A stretch of 64,000 bases of DNA, taken from NCBI GenBank assembly GCA_036937835.1, contig CM072866.1, positions 13,648,001 to 13,712,000 on the forward strand. Reading direction: 5' to 3'. A program made the position numbers and the translations under genes. Every line of letters starts with the position of its first letter. Position 1 is the stretch's first letter. The notes beneath the pieces were generated by a model that saw only the letters and a program-made list of their open reading frames with translations, had not been told where the DNA came from and did no database searches. This DNA comes from Pampus argenteus. Taxonomy: Eukaryota; Chordata; Actinopteri; Scombriformes; Stromateidae. Positions 38,761-50,335 of this stretch are shown in pieces.

Positions 38761-38884
38761 CTCCTGTAGCCACAGCGTCAGGTCCTAACTTCTCACTGGC
38801 TGACCTGGACAGCAGTCCCAGCTACTACAACATCAACCAGGTGGCCCTGGGGCGACGCTCCCTCACCTCCCCTCCTTCCACCAG
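38761..38884 (+). CDS. nfix: nfix exon 5 (124 nt)
   Basis: Encodes [17 protein letters not shown] followed by [16 protein letters not shown] and SLTSPPST, the start of the proline/serine-rich transactivation half of NFIX. Mammalian NFIX has nearly the same text ([37 protein letters not shown]). The acceptor is ATTAG at 38760 and the donor is GTACAT at 38885. The exon ends with two bases (AG) of a codon. Either exon 6 or the candidate microexon at 39518 can complete that codon in frame. Confidence 0.97.
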
Positions 38885-38981
38885 GTACATACACACCTAC
38901 AACCATGATTCCACACAGACAACAGTGGTGAAGGATGAACAGAGATGTATGTTATCTCAAGTAGATTAAATCGATTGCAAC

Positions 38982-39070
38982 TGGACTTGGTTATTTGTCT
39001 TTGAAGACGTTTTCACCTCTCATCCAAGAGGCTTCATCAGTTCATGCTCGCTTGACTAGGCTGGGACTAG
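38982..39070. repeat. Dispersed teleost repeat fragment, unclassified
   Basis: The stretch with TTGAAGACG...TTTCACCTCTCATCC-type text followed by AAGAGGCTTCATCAGTTC resembles a short sequence that recurs across fish genomes in introns and UTRs. The recognition is from memory and the parent element is uncertain. It lies in nfix intron 5 between exon 5 and the candidate microexon. Confidence 0.45.
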
Positions 39071-39517
39071 TCCAGAGATGTATGTTGCTCAAGAAACGGC
39101 AATGACCAATATAAAAGTACAGCTGTCCACTGTTAGTAGAGGTGAAGCCGCCATGTGACAGTAGGGGTGCAAAATAGTAACTTGGTATATGATTCACTAT
39201 ACTAAGAGCAGACTGAAAGGAAGTGTGAAATCACAGTACGAACTGCTAACAGTATATTGCTTCGTATCACAAAGGTGGCAAGTACTGGCAAGTACTGGCA
39301 AGTAAAGTATGTAATTTCATTGAGTTTTCATGATATGAATGGTATTTGGTACTGCAGTCTTGGAATCTGTCCTGACCCTCCCTATGTATGTGTGTGTCTC
39401 TATTAGCTTGTCTCTTCTTTATGAATGTGTGATGGCTCTTTCTGCATTTCCTCTTTTGTGTCTTTCTTAAATTGTCTTTTTCTCTCTTCTTACCTCTGTC
39501 CTCTGCTGTCACTTTAG

Positions 39518-39553
39518 GTCTGAGGTGGAGTTGTACGCAAACCTTCCACGGAG
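39518..39553 (+). CDS. nfix: Candidate 36-nt nfix microexon (alternative exon 5b)
   Basis: This 36-base segment has an AG acceptor (39516-39517) preceded by a long pyrimidine tract (about 39460-39515), and a donor GTAGTT at 39554. It starts in the phase left by exon 5 (AG + G = Arg) and ends with AG, the same phase exon 6 expects, so it can be included or skipped without a frameshift. It would add RSEVELYANLPR between SPPST and STKRKS. A TGC triplet lies about 14 bases upstream of the acceptor, a placement typical of SRRM4-dependent neural microexons. I know of no such exon in mammalian NFIX. This is an inference from splice geometry; a chance match remains possible. Confidence 0.5.
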
Positions 39554-39943
39554 GTAGTTACAAACACCTACAAAAACACAAACTAACGGCACACATGCAC
39601 AGAAAAATACACATACAAACACACAGAGTCATACTGCTATCTCTATTTTCTAACTATTCTTCCTAATTCCTCCTTTTCCATTTGTAGTTTTCACATTTTT
39701 TGTGCTTCATGACTGTTCTGCTTCAAGACTTTGCATCAGTAACATTGTTTCTGATAAGCTGCAACCTGCTCGAAGCCTTTTTAAATGTTTAAGTGCCTAT
39801 TTATATAATTACTTTTGTATTGTTAATTCTGTTTTATTCTTTATCCAAACATTTGCTACCATGATTTGTTTAAAAAAATCATCCCTCCTCTACTCCTTTC
39901 TTTTCTGCTACTCCTCCACCCACCAAACATCCCATGCCCTCAG

Positions 39944-40071
39944 CTCCACCAAGAGGAAGTCGTTAGACGACAGTGAGCTGGAGAGCCCCACAGATGATGT
40001 TTTCTATCCTGGACGCTCACCTGCTGCCAGCTCCTCCCAGTCCAGCGCATGGCCCAACGACATGGATGCAG
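39944..40071 (+). CDS. nfix: nfix exon 6 (128 nt)
   Basis: Encodes STKRKSLDDSELESP, TDDVFYPGRSPAASSSQ and SSAWPNDMDA, matching the mammalian NFIX stretch [45 protein letters not shown]. It is part of the Ser/Pro-rich activation region and has a small basic KRK patch at the start. The acceptor is CCTCAG at 39943 and the donor is GTACCC at 40072. The exon ends with one base of a Gly codon (phase 1). Compared with mammals it lacks the second residue pair of the PGTGRSP motif (PGRSP here). Confidence 0.96.
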
Positions 40072-41074
40072 GTACCCCCTCCGCATCTCACCTTACACCT
40101 GTCACCCACTAAGCAAGCATCACCAAACTTCCTCACACTCCTGCCTGACCCCCCCACTATCACCAAAGTTCAACTTTTTCTGTTCTCCACAACCTACCTC
40201 AACCCCCTGCCTTCACTCTGTAACCAAGTATGACCATTCTACACATTAGGGAAACAGTAACATCTACGACTGCAGCTCTTACATACCAAAGAGAAACTAA
40301 TATGTTAATCAAGAACAACAAATTGAGTGCTCAATTTGTCTAATATTAAAATGGGTGGCCACAGTGTCTAGCAATATAAAGCAAAAACATTTCAAGTAGT
40401 TCACAAATGTAATACCCTGTCATATATGTATGTATATAAACCATGTAGACTGCTTTTTTAAGAACTGACTTTTTTTTTTTATACATCAAAGACACACAGG
40501 AATCTGTGTATTCACAATAAAGGAACCTTTGATAAATATTGTGAAACCAGGTTTAAATGTAGTCAAGTCCTGATTTAAATCATTAAACTGTTTTAAATTA
40601 CAGTCTGCCATTTTTTTGGTCATCACTTTTTCAACACTATCATAAAATAAATTGTGCTAAATTGTACACACCAAATAGCTCCAAAAATCTGGAATATAAA
40701 TGCCAAGATGCATCAGGGATACAGAATACAAGCTTACAGCAGCCTGTATCAAGGCTTTATGTTGGTATTAGCATTGTTTTGGCTGTAAACACTACCTCTG
40801 TGATTCTGCTTTGGACATTACCCTCTTTATTCTACCTTCTCAGTAATCCTACCTCATTCCTCCAAAAACCCAATAAATCCAGGCTCCCAAACTCACCACA
40901 TTAAAACCATAATCACATATACAGTTTACCTGATGTTGTGTCAATTATCACTACCGCTATCATACACAAATGCTCACTCTTAATTCTCTCTCTTTCCTGC
41001 ATTCTCTCTCCCCCTGTCTCTCTATGTCACTCTTCCCCTATCTCATTGTTAACAATACCCTTCTCCACTTTCAG

Positions 41075-41149
41075 TGCAGCACCATTTGGCGAGTGTGCAG
41101 GAGAGGAAGATAAAACATGAAAACGATGGCGTGCAGTTTCCTTACCATG
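41075..41149 (+). CDS. nfix: Candidate 75-nt nfix cassette exon (alternative exon 6b)
   Basis: A 75-base open segment with a good acceptor (CTTCTCCACTTTCAG ending at 41074) and a weaker donor (GTTAGA at 41150). It enters in the phase left by exon 6 (G + TG = Val) and leaves with G, the phase exon 7 expects, so it is frame-neutral. It would insert 25 residues, VQHHLASVQERK-IKHENDG-VQFPYH plus the shared Gly. The peptide looks protein-like rather than low-complexity and contains IKHE, a match to the psi-K-x-E sumoylation consensus. I cannot assign it to a known NFIX isoform. Its coding quality and matched phases make it a better exon candidate than chance would give. Confidence 0.6.
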
Positions 41150-41226
41150 GTTAGAACAACATTGATTACACTCATATATATATTTGCTATTTATCAGCCT
41201 TTATGTACAGTAGCTCGATCATTCTC

Positions 41227-41227
41227 T

Positions 41228-41263
<36 letters not shown>

Positions 41264-41280
41264 TTATATATATATATATA
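41227..41280. repeat. (GT)n-(TA)n compound repeat
   Basis: GT array passing into TA dinucleotides, in intron 6 about 80 bases after the candidate cassette exon. Confidence 0.95.
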
Positions 41281-43017
41281 CAGTATATAAAATATATACT
41301 GTATGTGTATGTTTGTATGTGAGTTTAATGAATCCATGTGGTAAGGACAAGGATAAAAAATGGGACTATACTTGTGTATTAACCTTAGCAATGTTTAGGT
41401 GTTATCAGATTGATGTCCTTGCTGCTGCTCAAACTTGCATTATTTGACGTTTCATTTCGTTTGAGGTAAAGAAGCAGGATTATTTTAGATTATCCATTTT
41501 AGGCCTTACATTCTGTGTTAAACATTAGGCTACAAGTAGCTCACCTAAGATCCCTGGCTTTATCTCTCTGAAGTCATGTCAGTCCTCCCAGCGGCATTTT
41601 AACTGGCAGATGTCACCAGGCTAACACTGACAACACCATCAGGCTTATTCATTTGCTGTGTGCATTCTGCCTCACACACATGCACACATACTTGAACATG
41701 CACAGTGACTCACTCATATACAGACAGACCACATACTCTCACACAATATTTGCACACACACACACACACATGCATATACTGTACATACACAGATGCCACC
41801 CCTCACCCCCCTACACACACACATGACTCACACACTTGCCCTCCTGATATGCAGACGTTCACACATTGAAACACACATGCTTATCATGCTCCCCACCCCT
41901 GCAGGTGTTCAGGTGCCTGCCTTGCCTCCATCCCTCTGTTGCTCCATCCCTCCCTCACTTCAAATCCCTCATTAAGACGCTTACCGTCTGTGGATCAGAG
42001 GTGTAAAACCCTTCCTCCTGCTCCCTAGCTTTCCCTTCAACCCATCGTCCCTGTCTCCCTTCTGTCTAATTGAAAACGTGTACAGCAGGAAGGACCCTGG
42101 GGAGGGAGAAAAGATGTCAGAGGAAAGAAGGAGGGAAAAGCAGGCAAGTGGATAGGAAAAGTGGGAGGTGAGAGCAGGAGGAGAGGAGAGAAGAGGACTT
42201 TGGTGTTCTCAAATGGTGCTAACTAATCAGAGAGAAGGGTTAGCACGATGTAAACTAGAGGAGCCAACGTGCTGGTTAGATTTTTCCCCAGTCTACTCTC
42301 ACTCGAGCCTCAGCGGCTGCTCTCTTGCTCTTGCTCCACTTAGTTGTAAATGTAATTAAGAAGCTGCTCATCAGAGCCACAACAGAGGCAGTTGCACACC
42401 TTTGCGCACCAGAGCCTCACCTCCCATATTTTTCCCCATTTCTCTCTCTCTCTTTTTCTTTCACTCTATGTATGTGAACCACTCCCTTACTCTCTAAAGT
42501 GCAGCACAAAGCCTTGTACACCTCCTAATGAGTTTGGCAAATAGAAGTGCAGAATAGCATGCAAATCTGGACCCTTTACCCAATTAATATACAAAACCCA
42601 TGTGTAGAATTAAGGAGCCAACAGCTTTTGTAATTATCAGCTGTTTTTGTTATTTTGTGTAGGCTTTGGATATTTTTTTTAACAGTAGCTAGTAGAAAAC
42701 ATGTTTCACACTCAAGAAAAAGAAGGACTAAGAGGAGATGTTAGTATAGTCGATAGTTATGGGAAAGCAACAAGGAAGTGAGTAGAGAATGTGTGATTTT
42801 GGGATGGTGTGTATCCGATTTTCCAAAGGATCCCACCTTCCACAGACAATGCTCATTTGGGAATTCCTGTCCAGGCAGGGGGTATGAAAACTAGCCAGCA
42901 CACACATACACACACATACACACACACTGCATAAAAAATAACAAAGAACACACTAACACCCATGTGCACCCCATCTACTCCCCCAAATCCCTCCATAACC
43001 AATAGAGCACCAACATC

Positions 43018-43020
<3 letters not shown>

Positions 43021-43054
<34 letters not shown>
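43021..43054. repeat. (CA)n microsatellite
   Basis: 17 CA units in intron 6. Confidence 0.95.
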
Positions 43055-43057
<3 letters not shown>

Positions 43058-45382
43058 GAAGATACATTCATACATATAAACCTCACAAACACATTGAGAT
43101 ATACACGTGATAGATTTCTGCACACATATTACACAGCCCACACACATACACACGTGCGCACAGCTGAAGCATGGTCCCAGATGGTATTTCCGTGTGTGTG
43201 TAGCCTTGGGATCCGTGAGGATGCTGGAGACATCTGCTCCACAGGGGCTAGAGGAGGGGTACGGGAGGTTAGGGGAGGCAAACGAAACAACCATGATTTC
43301 ATATTAGTTCCAAATGATTGGGAATTTTTCTTGAGACACTAGAGACTTGTGGTGGGGGGGGGCTTGCTTGGTGCTTTGAGTTAACTGTTACAGGCCCTTA
43401 GAGGGATACGGCTGGACTTAAATATGTGGTTTAAATCACTGGAGACGGGAGAATGTGTGTGCGCTTCACAGGCGCATCTGGTGGCAGGCCTGTTAGTGCA
43501 AAGAGACAGAAGGGTCATCATAAGAGCGCTTGATTGGTTGCCAGTGAAACACTAAGGCTTGCCAGGAAAGGAAACAGTGCAGTTGTGGCACATACACGCA
43601 CAAGCATACACACATAAACCAGATCAGACCATTGCACACTCTCTGAAGTGCTAAAATATAATTTTCATTGCTGATAGTGATAGTGTCTTAAGTTCCAATA
43701 TATACAGATGTCAATCTTTATCTCACATGAAACTACCTTTCTAACTGTTTAATCTATAAGGTTCTAGTTTTTACACTTTCTTTCAAATCTTCTCAGGTCT
43801 CCCCCCACTATCCTTGTTTAAGTCTCTGCAGACTACTCTTATTTCCAGTTTGCTCCCACCACTGTGACAGTGTCATAGCAATCACTGCTAACTACTGCTG
43901 TCAGAAGTGGGATCAGGGTTGTCTTCATGCTTGGAATCTGTCTGACAGTACAATACGCCCACATCCTCCCGTTACAGTTGGGGGGAAAAAAAGGAATATA
44001 TGTCTGCTAAAGACATAAATGGTTCACACATATTCACTCCCACCTGCTTGAGACTTAACTCTTTCACACAGGGAGGGAAGGTTTTACACTCCCCCACACT
44101 CCCATAGACTTTCACACGTCTCCAGCTGGAGAACTGAGGAGGAATCATATTTAATGCCTTGTTTGATGCGGAAGGGCCACAGAAATAGACTACAAAACAA
44201 GTGTCTAAAAAAAGTTTAAGAAGAGAACATTATCACATCTCTCACTTGTTAGGAAGATTAGAAGAAAACTTACTAAAATGAAATCTGTATATTGTCTCAT
44301 GAGTTAAATAAAAATATTGTAAGGTTTTTTGTTTTTTATGTGTTTGAATGTGTGCTTGTGCTTTCAAGTGTGTTCAGACATCAAGTGTGTGTGAGTGAGT
44401 GTGTGTGCGAGAGATAATAACCATATTTAACATCTTATGACATTCCAATTTCATACATGTCGTCAGAGCAACGCATTGAAAAACAAGACACTGCTGCATT
44501 TTTCACAGGTTCTGCTTTGCTCTCTCGCTTCCTTGCTCCCTTGCATATTTTCCTGTCTCCCACGTTCTTTTCTCGCCTCTCTCTTTCTCTCTCTCTCTCT
44601 CCCTCTGTCTCCTCTCTCTGTCCGTCTGCTTGTCTTTCGCACTCAGCAGCTGCCGTGTCCATACTGTACAGTGTGTGCTATTTCTGAATGAAGCCTTCTT
44701 CTCGTACAGCCAGCCTGTGAGCTTCGCTGAAGCCAGGCCACAACTAGCGGACTGGTGTATGGTGTCCATGCTCATACACAGAGAAAGCCTGGAGTTGGCA
44801 CCTGAAAGAAAGAGAGAAACAGAGAGAAAGAGATGAGATAGTAAAAAACATACAGTGGCACAGTTGAGGTTATTATAGTTACAGATGTGCTTTGGCTCTA
44901 AAATAAAGAGGGCTTTATTTATTTTCTCCGTTTTCCCTTTGAAGGCATGCACTTGAAATATGCTATGAAATATTGCTCAGCTTAAAACTATAGCTATTTT
45001 TTATATATAAAGAATCCTATATAGCTAAACAAGTTATTACAGACTAGGAGTAACAAAGCTCCATGATCAACAGTCAATATTTCTTGGGTCTTTTCTTCAT
45101 CTTTATGCTTTCTGATTACATCTGATTGACTCATTGAAACTAATGGGAGTGAATGGCAAACAGCCACAAGGACAGGGAGCAATGCACTGCCATCAACCAA
45201 TAAGGAAATTAAACCATCTAATCAGAAAATTATGATTGTTCAAGTCCCCTTCAATAAAAATCAAATTCTTTTTTTAGTGTAGTCGATTAAATAAGCAACA
45301 ATTTGTTGATTAAAACCACCTCTCTCTTTTCCTCCCTTTTCCCCCCACTTTTTTTTGTTGATCCCATTTTTTTTTTTGCCAG

Positions 45383-45511
45383 GACTGTCCTCGCCTGGTT
45401 CACTTAAGAAGCCGGGGAAGTTTGATTTCAACGCCCTGACTTCCCAGACGAGGTCCCCCCGCATGGCGTTCACACACCACCCGCTGCCTGTGCTGGCAGG
45501 AGTGAGACCAG
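45383..45511 (+). CDS. nfix: nfix exon 7 (129 nt)
   Basis: Encodes [37 protein letters not shown] and LAGVRP. Mammalian NFIX has [38 protein letters not shown], so the second half is essentially unchanged. This is part of the activation domain and of the CTF/NFI C-terminal family signature ([13 protein letters not shown]). The acceptor is TTTGCCAG after a T-run and the donor is GTGAGA at 45512. Phase in and out are both 1, so skipping this exon would keep the frame. Confidence 0.97.
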
Positions 45512-46994
45512 GTGAGAGCCCTGCCATGAACCCAACAACCCCAACCCCCGTTTTATAATCTGAAAAAGAGAGAGAAGGAAAGGAAGTGTCAAACGTGATC
45601 CTAGAATGCCATATTTACACCCAAACTCCACTGGAAAGAAACAAAATAAATTCCGCTACTGTGTGCCTGAAAATGGAAAGCAAAATAAAACTTTCCAATC
45701 AAACAGTTGCAACTGTTGGGAAGCAAGATGCTTGCAGAGTTTCACCTGTTCAGCGTTACTGCTATCATCATGGCTTGGCCTAAATTTCTCTCTCTCTCTC
45801 TTTCAGCCTATCTCCATCCATTCATTTATACCACCATCTTTGTGCCTGTGTGTTTATTATTGCCATTGCATGGTACCATTGCTGCATCCATGCCTTTGAC
45901 TGATTTTACTCACATTTTACTACCTCATGCATGCAGTTTTAGCAAAGTTTAATTGCATTTTTGAATTGTGGTTGTATGCGTTTGATTGGTTGTGTTTTTA
46001 AAAGTTAGTTATTGCAATTCAGTGGACACATTGCAGCTGTTTGTTCTCTCACAATGAACTTGACAGTGTAAGTTAACGTGCCAAGTGAGGCATCATCATC
46101 AATACAATTTATAATTTAATTTGAGTAATAAAAAGCGAGGGGCAAGGCAAAAAAAAGAAAAATGTGTAATATTGGGTCTCCATTAGGGCCTTACTTTGCT
46201 TTAATTTTCTCTTTTCTAAAAGTTTTTTTGTTTTGTTTTTATGAGACTATAGAAATGTTTAAAGGATAAAATTAAAAGCGTGCTGACATGGTTTAAGTAA
46301 CCTCCAGTGTTTGTAGAAGTGTTTTAGTCCTATAGCATAACCAACATGGTTTAACTATCTCCAGTCAGAGAATTCCCAAAGACTTCTGGATCTCAAATTT
46401 GCCAACACGTCCCTGTAGACTTGTCTCACTTTTCAAAGGAATAGAAATGTCCTCCTCTCACTATCTCTCTCTCTCATTCCATTTGTCTCTCAAAGGGATG
46501 GTTTGGTCCACAGCCAAACCAGACCTACCATGTAAAGGTCATTTGGACCCATTGCTCTCCATGTTGAAACATATTGAATTTTACTTGCGGAGCTCCCTAC
46601 ATTATATTTAGAAAACATAGCCAAGGCCGGATCTTGCACCATTAAACCATGTTGTTTATCTGCACAGAGCAGTCCTATACCCCTACGAGAATCCAAAATA
46701 CCAGATTTAATTTTGCATTTGAATTGATTGCTAAAATTTGTCTCTGTTTTTTTTAATGTGTGAATTGAAGAGGTGCGAGGGACTAGCTCAGGTTTCTTTG
46801 TTTCCCAGCTAACTTCTCACACTTTCCAAACTGTGTATGTGGACTGGTGGCAAAGAGGTTTTTATGCAATAGAGAAGCTGTAATGAGACAGTTTTTAGAG
46901 ATTGTGTATGGGTGCATTTGTGCACATACACACAGACACACACACACATGCGTGCATGTATAAATTTACACTCGTGTGGAGGACTCTCTGTGCT

Positions 46995-47008
46995 AAAATG
47001 GCCGCCAT
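46995..47008 (+). promoter_or_regulatory. Consensus YY1-type site in nfix intron 7
   Basis: AAAATGGCCGCCAT is a full match to the AANATGGCSGCC consensus. Flanking sequence is unique (CATCCAAATGGAATGTCCC). Confidence 0.4.
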
Positions 47009-47694
47009 CCAAATGGAATGTCCCTTGGAGGCCTTGGTTCTATAAAGAGACTGGAGGATGATAGGAGGGAGGGAAGGAGAGAGGAATGAAAAGAAAGATG
47101 AGAGTAGACAGACAGGAAGAAGACACAGTTAGCAACCATGGCCTGCCTTGGATGAACTGTAGCTGTTAGCTCTTGTTGTATAGGTCTAGTAAGTGTGGGT
47201 GTTCAGGGGTAAAGACTAGATGGTTTATGTCCTGTTGTTGGCTCTGGACTGAAATGGAGAGCTGCCAGATTGACTGTTGTCTGATTATATTAGTCTGGAG
47301 AGTCTGCCATTGTGGCAGTGATTACACACACACACTAATATACATACAAAGCTACATAAAAGCTGCAACAGACAACACAATATATTCACACAGACAGACA
47401 GATGTACAAATCAAAATACAGAAACAGAAATATACACAATTCACATGGTCAAAAATACAGACACACACCAACCCAGACATAAAAAGATACAGAAAAATAT
47501 AGAAACACAAAAGTTTGAACAACTGGCCTCTCACACACTTTGTGAGTACAGTATACACAAGAGATAGTAGGTGACAGACATAATCACAGATGCTTGTTCG
47601 CCAGACTCCCCTCACCTAGCAGCTTGCCTCTTTAGTTTGGTGTGCCAAATTGCCAAAGCCATAGAATCTCAGCAGACAATGCAGACAGTGGAGC

Positions 47695-47726
<32 letters not shown>

Positions 47727-48009
47727 TGGTTGTGGTTGTCTGGCTGACTAATGTCTCCGGGAGGCGTTTTGTGGTCGGTTGGAAGCGAAGGGGAGATTCT
47801 CTCTCAAGCTTCAAACTACTGGGCAGAACCGCACAGCAAGGATATGCTGCTGATTGATTACACATCACCGACAAGCAATAAAACAAAGTGGAAAAACACA
47901 GTGTGTGTGGCTCTGTCATACCCAAGTGGTTTGTGTGTGTGCGCATGCAGGAGAAATGGAGAGGGAGCAGAAGGCACAAAATATTGTAACACACTCAAGC
48001 ATGTATGGG

Positions 48010-48011
<2 letters not shown>

Positions 48012-48105
<94 letters not shown>

Positions 48106-48115
48106 TGCGTGTATA
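48012..48115. repeat. (GT)n-(GTGC)n microsatellite, about 100 bases
   Basis: The longest simple repeat in the window: about 38 GT units, then CGTG tetranucleotides and TATATA. Alternating purine-pyrimidine throughout, so Z-DNA prone. Confidence 0.95.
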
Positions 48116-48557
48116 TAGTGATGCCAGGCTTACCAGAGGTATAGAGAAATCTAGTTGGCTGATTTATAAAATGAATGGGACCAGATGTTGTCCAATAGCC
48201 AGACATAATGCCACTCATTTGAAAGCAGAAACAGCTCCAGTCAGTTCACTACAAGAGAATGTCATGGCTATTTTCTGTGTAATGACAATAATAGGTCTAA
48301 GCAGCAATCTGGACTTTGGTGCCAGCTGTGTTGTTGCTTAGTTATGCATATGCATAACTAATATATGTCTTATACACTGTCATAGGTGTGCATAGTGTGT
48401 AGACTTTTATATATGCTTAACATATGTTCTGTGTTTACATAGAAGTCGAATAAGCCTCACTGTATTTTTCTGACGTTTGGTCTTTGTTCTTCTCCTCACA
48501 TTCCTCCTCTCCTTTCCTATTCCTATTTGTGGTCTCCCTTTCCACTTTTCTCCTTAG

Positions 48558-48727
48558 GGAGTCCCCGTGCCTCAGCCTCAGCCCTGCATTTTCCCTCCTC
48601 CTCTATTATCCAGCAGTCCAGCCCGTATTTCACCCACCCCACCATACGCTACCATCACCACCAGGACCCGCTTAAGGAGTTTGTGCAGTTTGTGTGCACC
48701 GATGGCACAGGACAGCCGAGCGCACAG
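48558..48727 (+). CDS. nfix: nfix exon 8 (170 nt)
   Basis: Encodes [38 protein letters not shown] and [19 protein letters not shown]. It follows mammalian NFIX closely ([52 protein letters not shown]). The core [12 protein letters not shown] is shared by all NFI proteins. It has one His less in the His run and lacks the Gly before QD. The acceptor is TCCTTAG and the donor GTAAGT at 48728 is strong. It ends at a codon boundary (phase 0), after Gln. Confidence 0.97.
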
Positions 48728-50110
48728 GTAAGTGATCTATGGTTTCAGGAAAGGGTGGCAGAGGGAATAAAGACATAAGGCATACAATACAATTTGATAC
48801 TAGTGATTTTGATTTTTATTGAAAAAAAGATGTAGAATGAAAGGCAGCAAGTTTCGAATAATAAATCAGCATTATAATTGTACACAGAATGACTGCTGCA
48901 TCATTTCGTATGTTATTTATTAAATAAACTGAAGTCCTAGAACTAGGAGTAGAGCAATCTCTGGTCATTCTGGTCAATCCTGATCAACAGGAGGAAGCAA
49001 CCAGATCTGCTGAAGCAGAAGAAAAAATCAGCTGTAGGGGGAAAACTATGGAGAAAGGAACCAAACGACATTTGACTCATCTTTGGTTCAACAGTAATCC
49101 AATCTCCACAGTCTTTTCATTAGAAGAATGTATGTTGTAATTCCTTGGGAGATAGTGAACTCTAGTGAACTCTAATGGAAGGCCAGACCAGACTTGGTGT
49201 TGTGGTCACAGTCACAGTAGATTACGTTCTCTGAGCTCACAGTACCATGGGACGATGCAACAGCTGTAGCTCATGAAAGAAAAATGCTCAGGCTGAGTTA
49301 GCAGTTGACTTGGGCCAGCAAGACTACAAACTTGGAAGAAGCAACTGAGGATTTACGGACAGATAAAGATTAGCAGTGTTTGCAGAATTAGGCATCCACG
49401 GATATAACCTGAAGCAAACATTTAAGAGCACAGGTGCTTTCTAATAGTTAAACCACTGCCATTTTAAGTTACACTCCTTGAATAATGAGAGCAAATCATT
49501 CAAGGGGTACATCACACACACTAGATTGTGATATTTAAAAATTTTTCTACACAGTACATGGTGGTCAAGATTGAGTCATTTTAGTTTAGTAACCCGTACC
49601 CCCCTGACCCCCACACCTTTGCTCTGCAAGTGGCCCCACAAAAGAGCACTGAGGAGAATTAAGTTACTGAAATAAAGACAAAGTATGGAAGCACGTGAGT
49701 GGTTGTGGATGAATGTTTGCAAAACATTTTCTGGCCTTACATGGATATTTCAGAACTATTATGGCATACATTCACTAACGTATATATCACTGATAGTACT
49801 GTAAACCTCTACTGTAAACTTGGCCTTCTGAGCAACTTTGAAACCACTTGTCAGATCCTTTTTCATGTCCTTCTATCCTTTGTTCTCATTTCTTCCCACA
49901 CGTAAGACACAGTATATAGTAATGCATGAAAATGCACATACACTATGCACTTACATTGCACTACAATAACTAGTGGACTCCATTTTTCTTTTCCCTTGTG
50001 TGTGACAATGTTCGCTTTTCCTTTTCTTAGTTACACAATTATTTTTGGCCTGACTGTCTGATATTTTTGTTTAGTTTAATGCTGAGCTTGGTGACCACTT
50101 GTCCCTGTAC

Positions 50111-50179
<69 letters not shown>

Positions 50180-50335
50180 AGTTTAACATGGTGTACTTGG
50201 GCCTGCTTTTGTGCATGTCTGTCGATATGTGTGAGTGATATATTGTGTGTGTGTGTGTGCTTGTGCCTGGCTCCCTGTGCACTGTATGATCTCGGGGTGC
50301 ATCCTGCTCACCCTGTCTGTATGGTCCGTCTGCAG
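48728..50335 (+). other. nfix: nfix intron 8
   Basis: A 1.6-kb intron with GTAAGT donor and CTGCAG acceptor. The (GT)n tract at 50114-50177 and a second short GT run at about 50244-50260 lie within 230 bases of the exon 9 acceptor. The rest is unremarkable single-copy sequence. Confidence 0.85.
50114..50177. repeat. (GT)n microsatellite upstream of exon 9
   Basis: About 31 GT units ending about 160 bases before the exon 9 acceptor. A shorter GT run lies at about 50244-50260. Confidence 0.95.

Larger units (their letters stand above)
40072..45382 (+). other. nfix: nfix intron 6
   Basis: A 5.3-kb intron with GTACCC donor and GCCAG acceptor. It contains the candidate 75-nt cassette exon (41075-41149), the (GT)n/(TA)n tract at 41227-41280, a purine-rich block at 42091-42198 and the (CA)n tract at 43021-43054. 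I see no other gene. Confidence 0.85.
45512..48557 (+). other. nfix: nfix intron 7
   Basis: A 3.0-kb intron from donor GTGAGA to acceptor TCCTTAG. It holds a consensus YY1-type site (46995-47008), a short GT tract (about 47695-47728) and the longest microsatellite of the window (48012-48115). No other exon or gene was seen. Confidence 0.85.

Noticed and set aside
39277..39305. Short tandem repeat AAGTACTGGC
   Set aside because: Only two to three copies and about 28 bases long; not informative.
42091..42198. Purine-rich block in intron 6 as a regulatory element
   Set aside because: Only base skew is seen. No motif, exon boundary or repeat unit supports a specific call.
47751..48341. 196-codon open frame on the plus strand
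   Set aside because: It is kept open by the (GT)n array, which encodes alternating Cys and Val. No protein-like composition outside the repeat.
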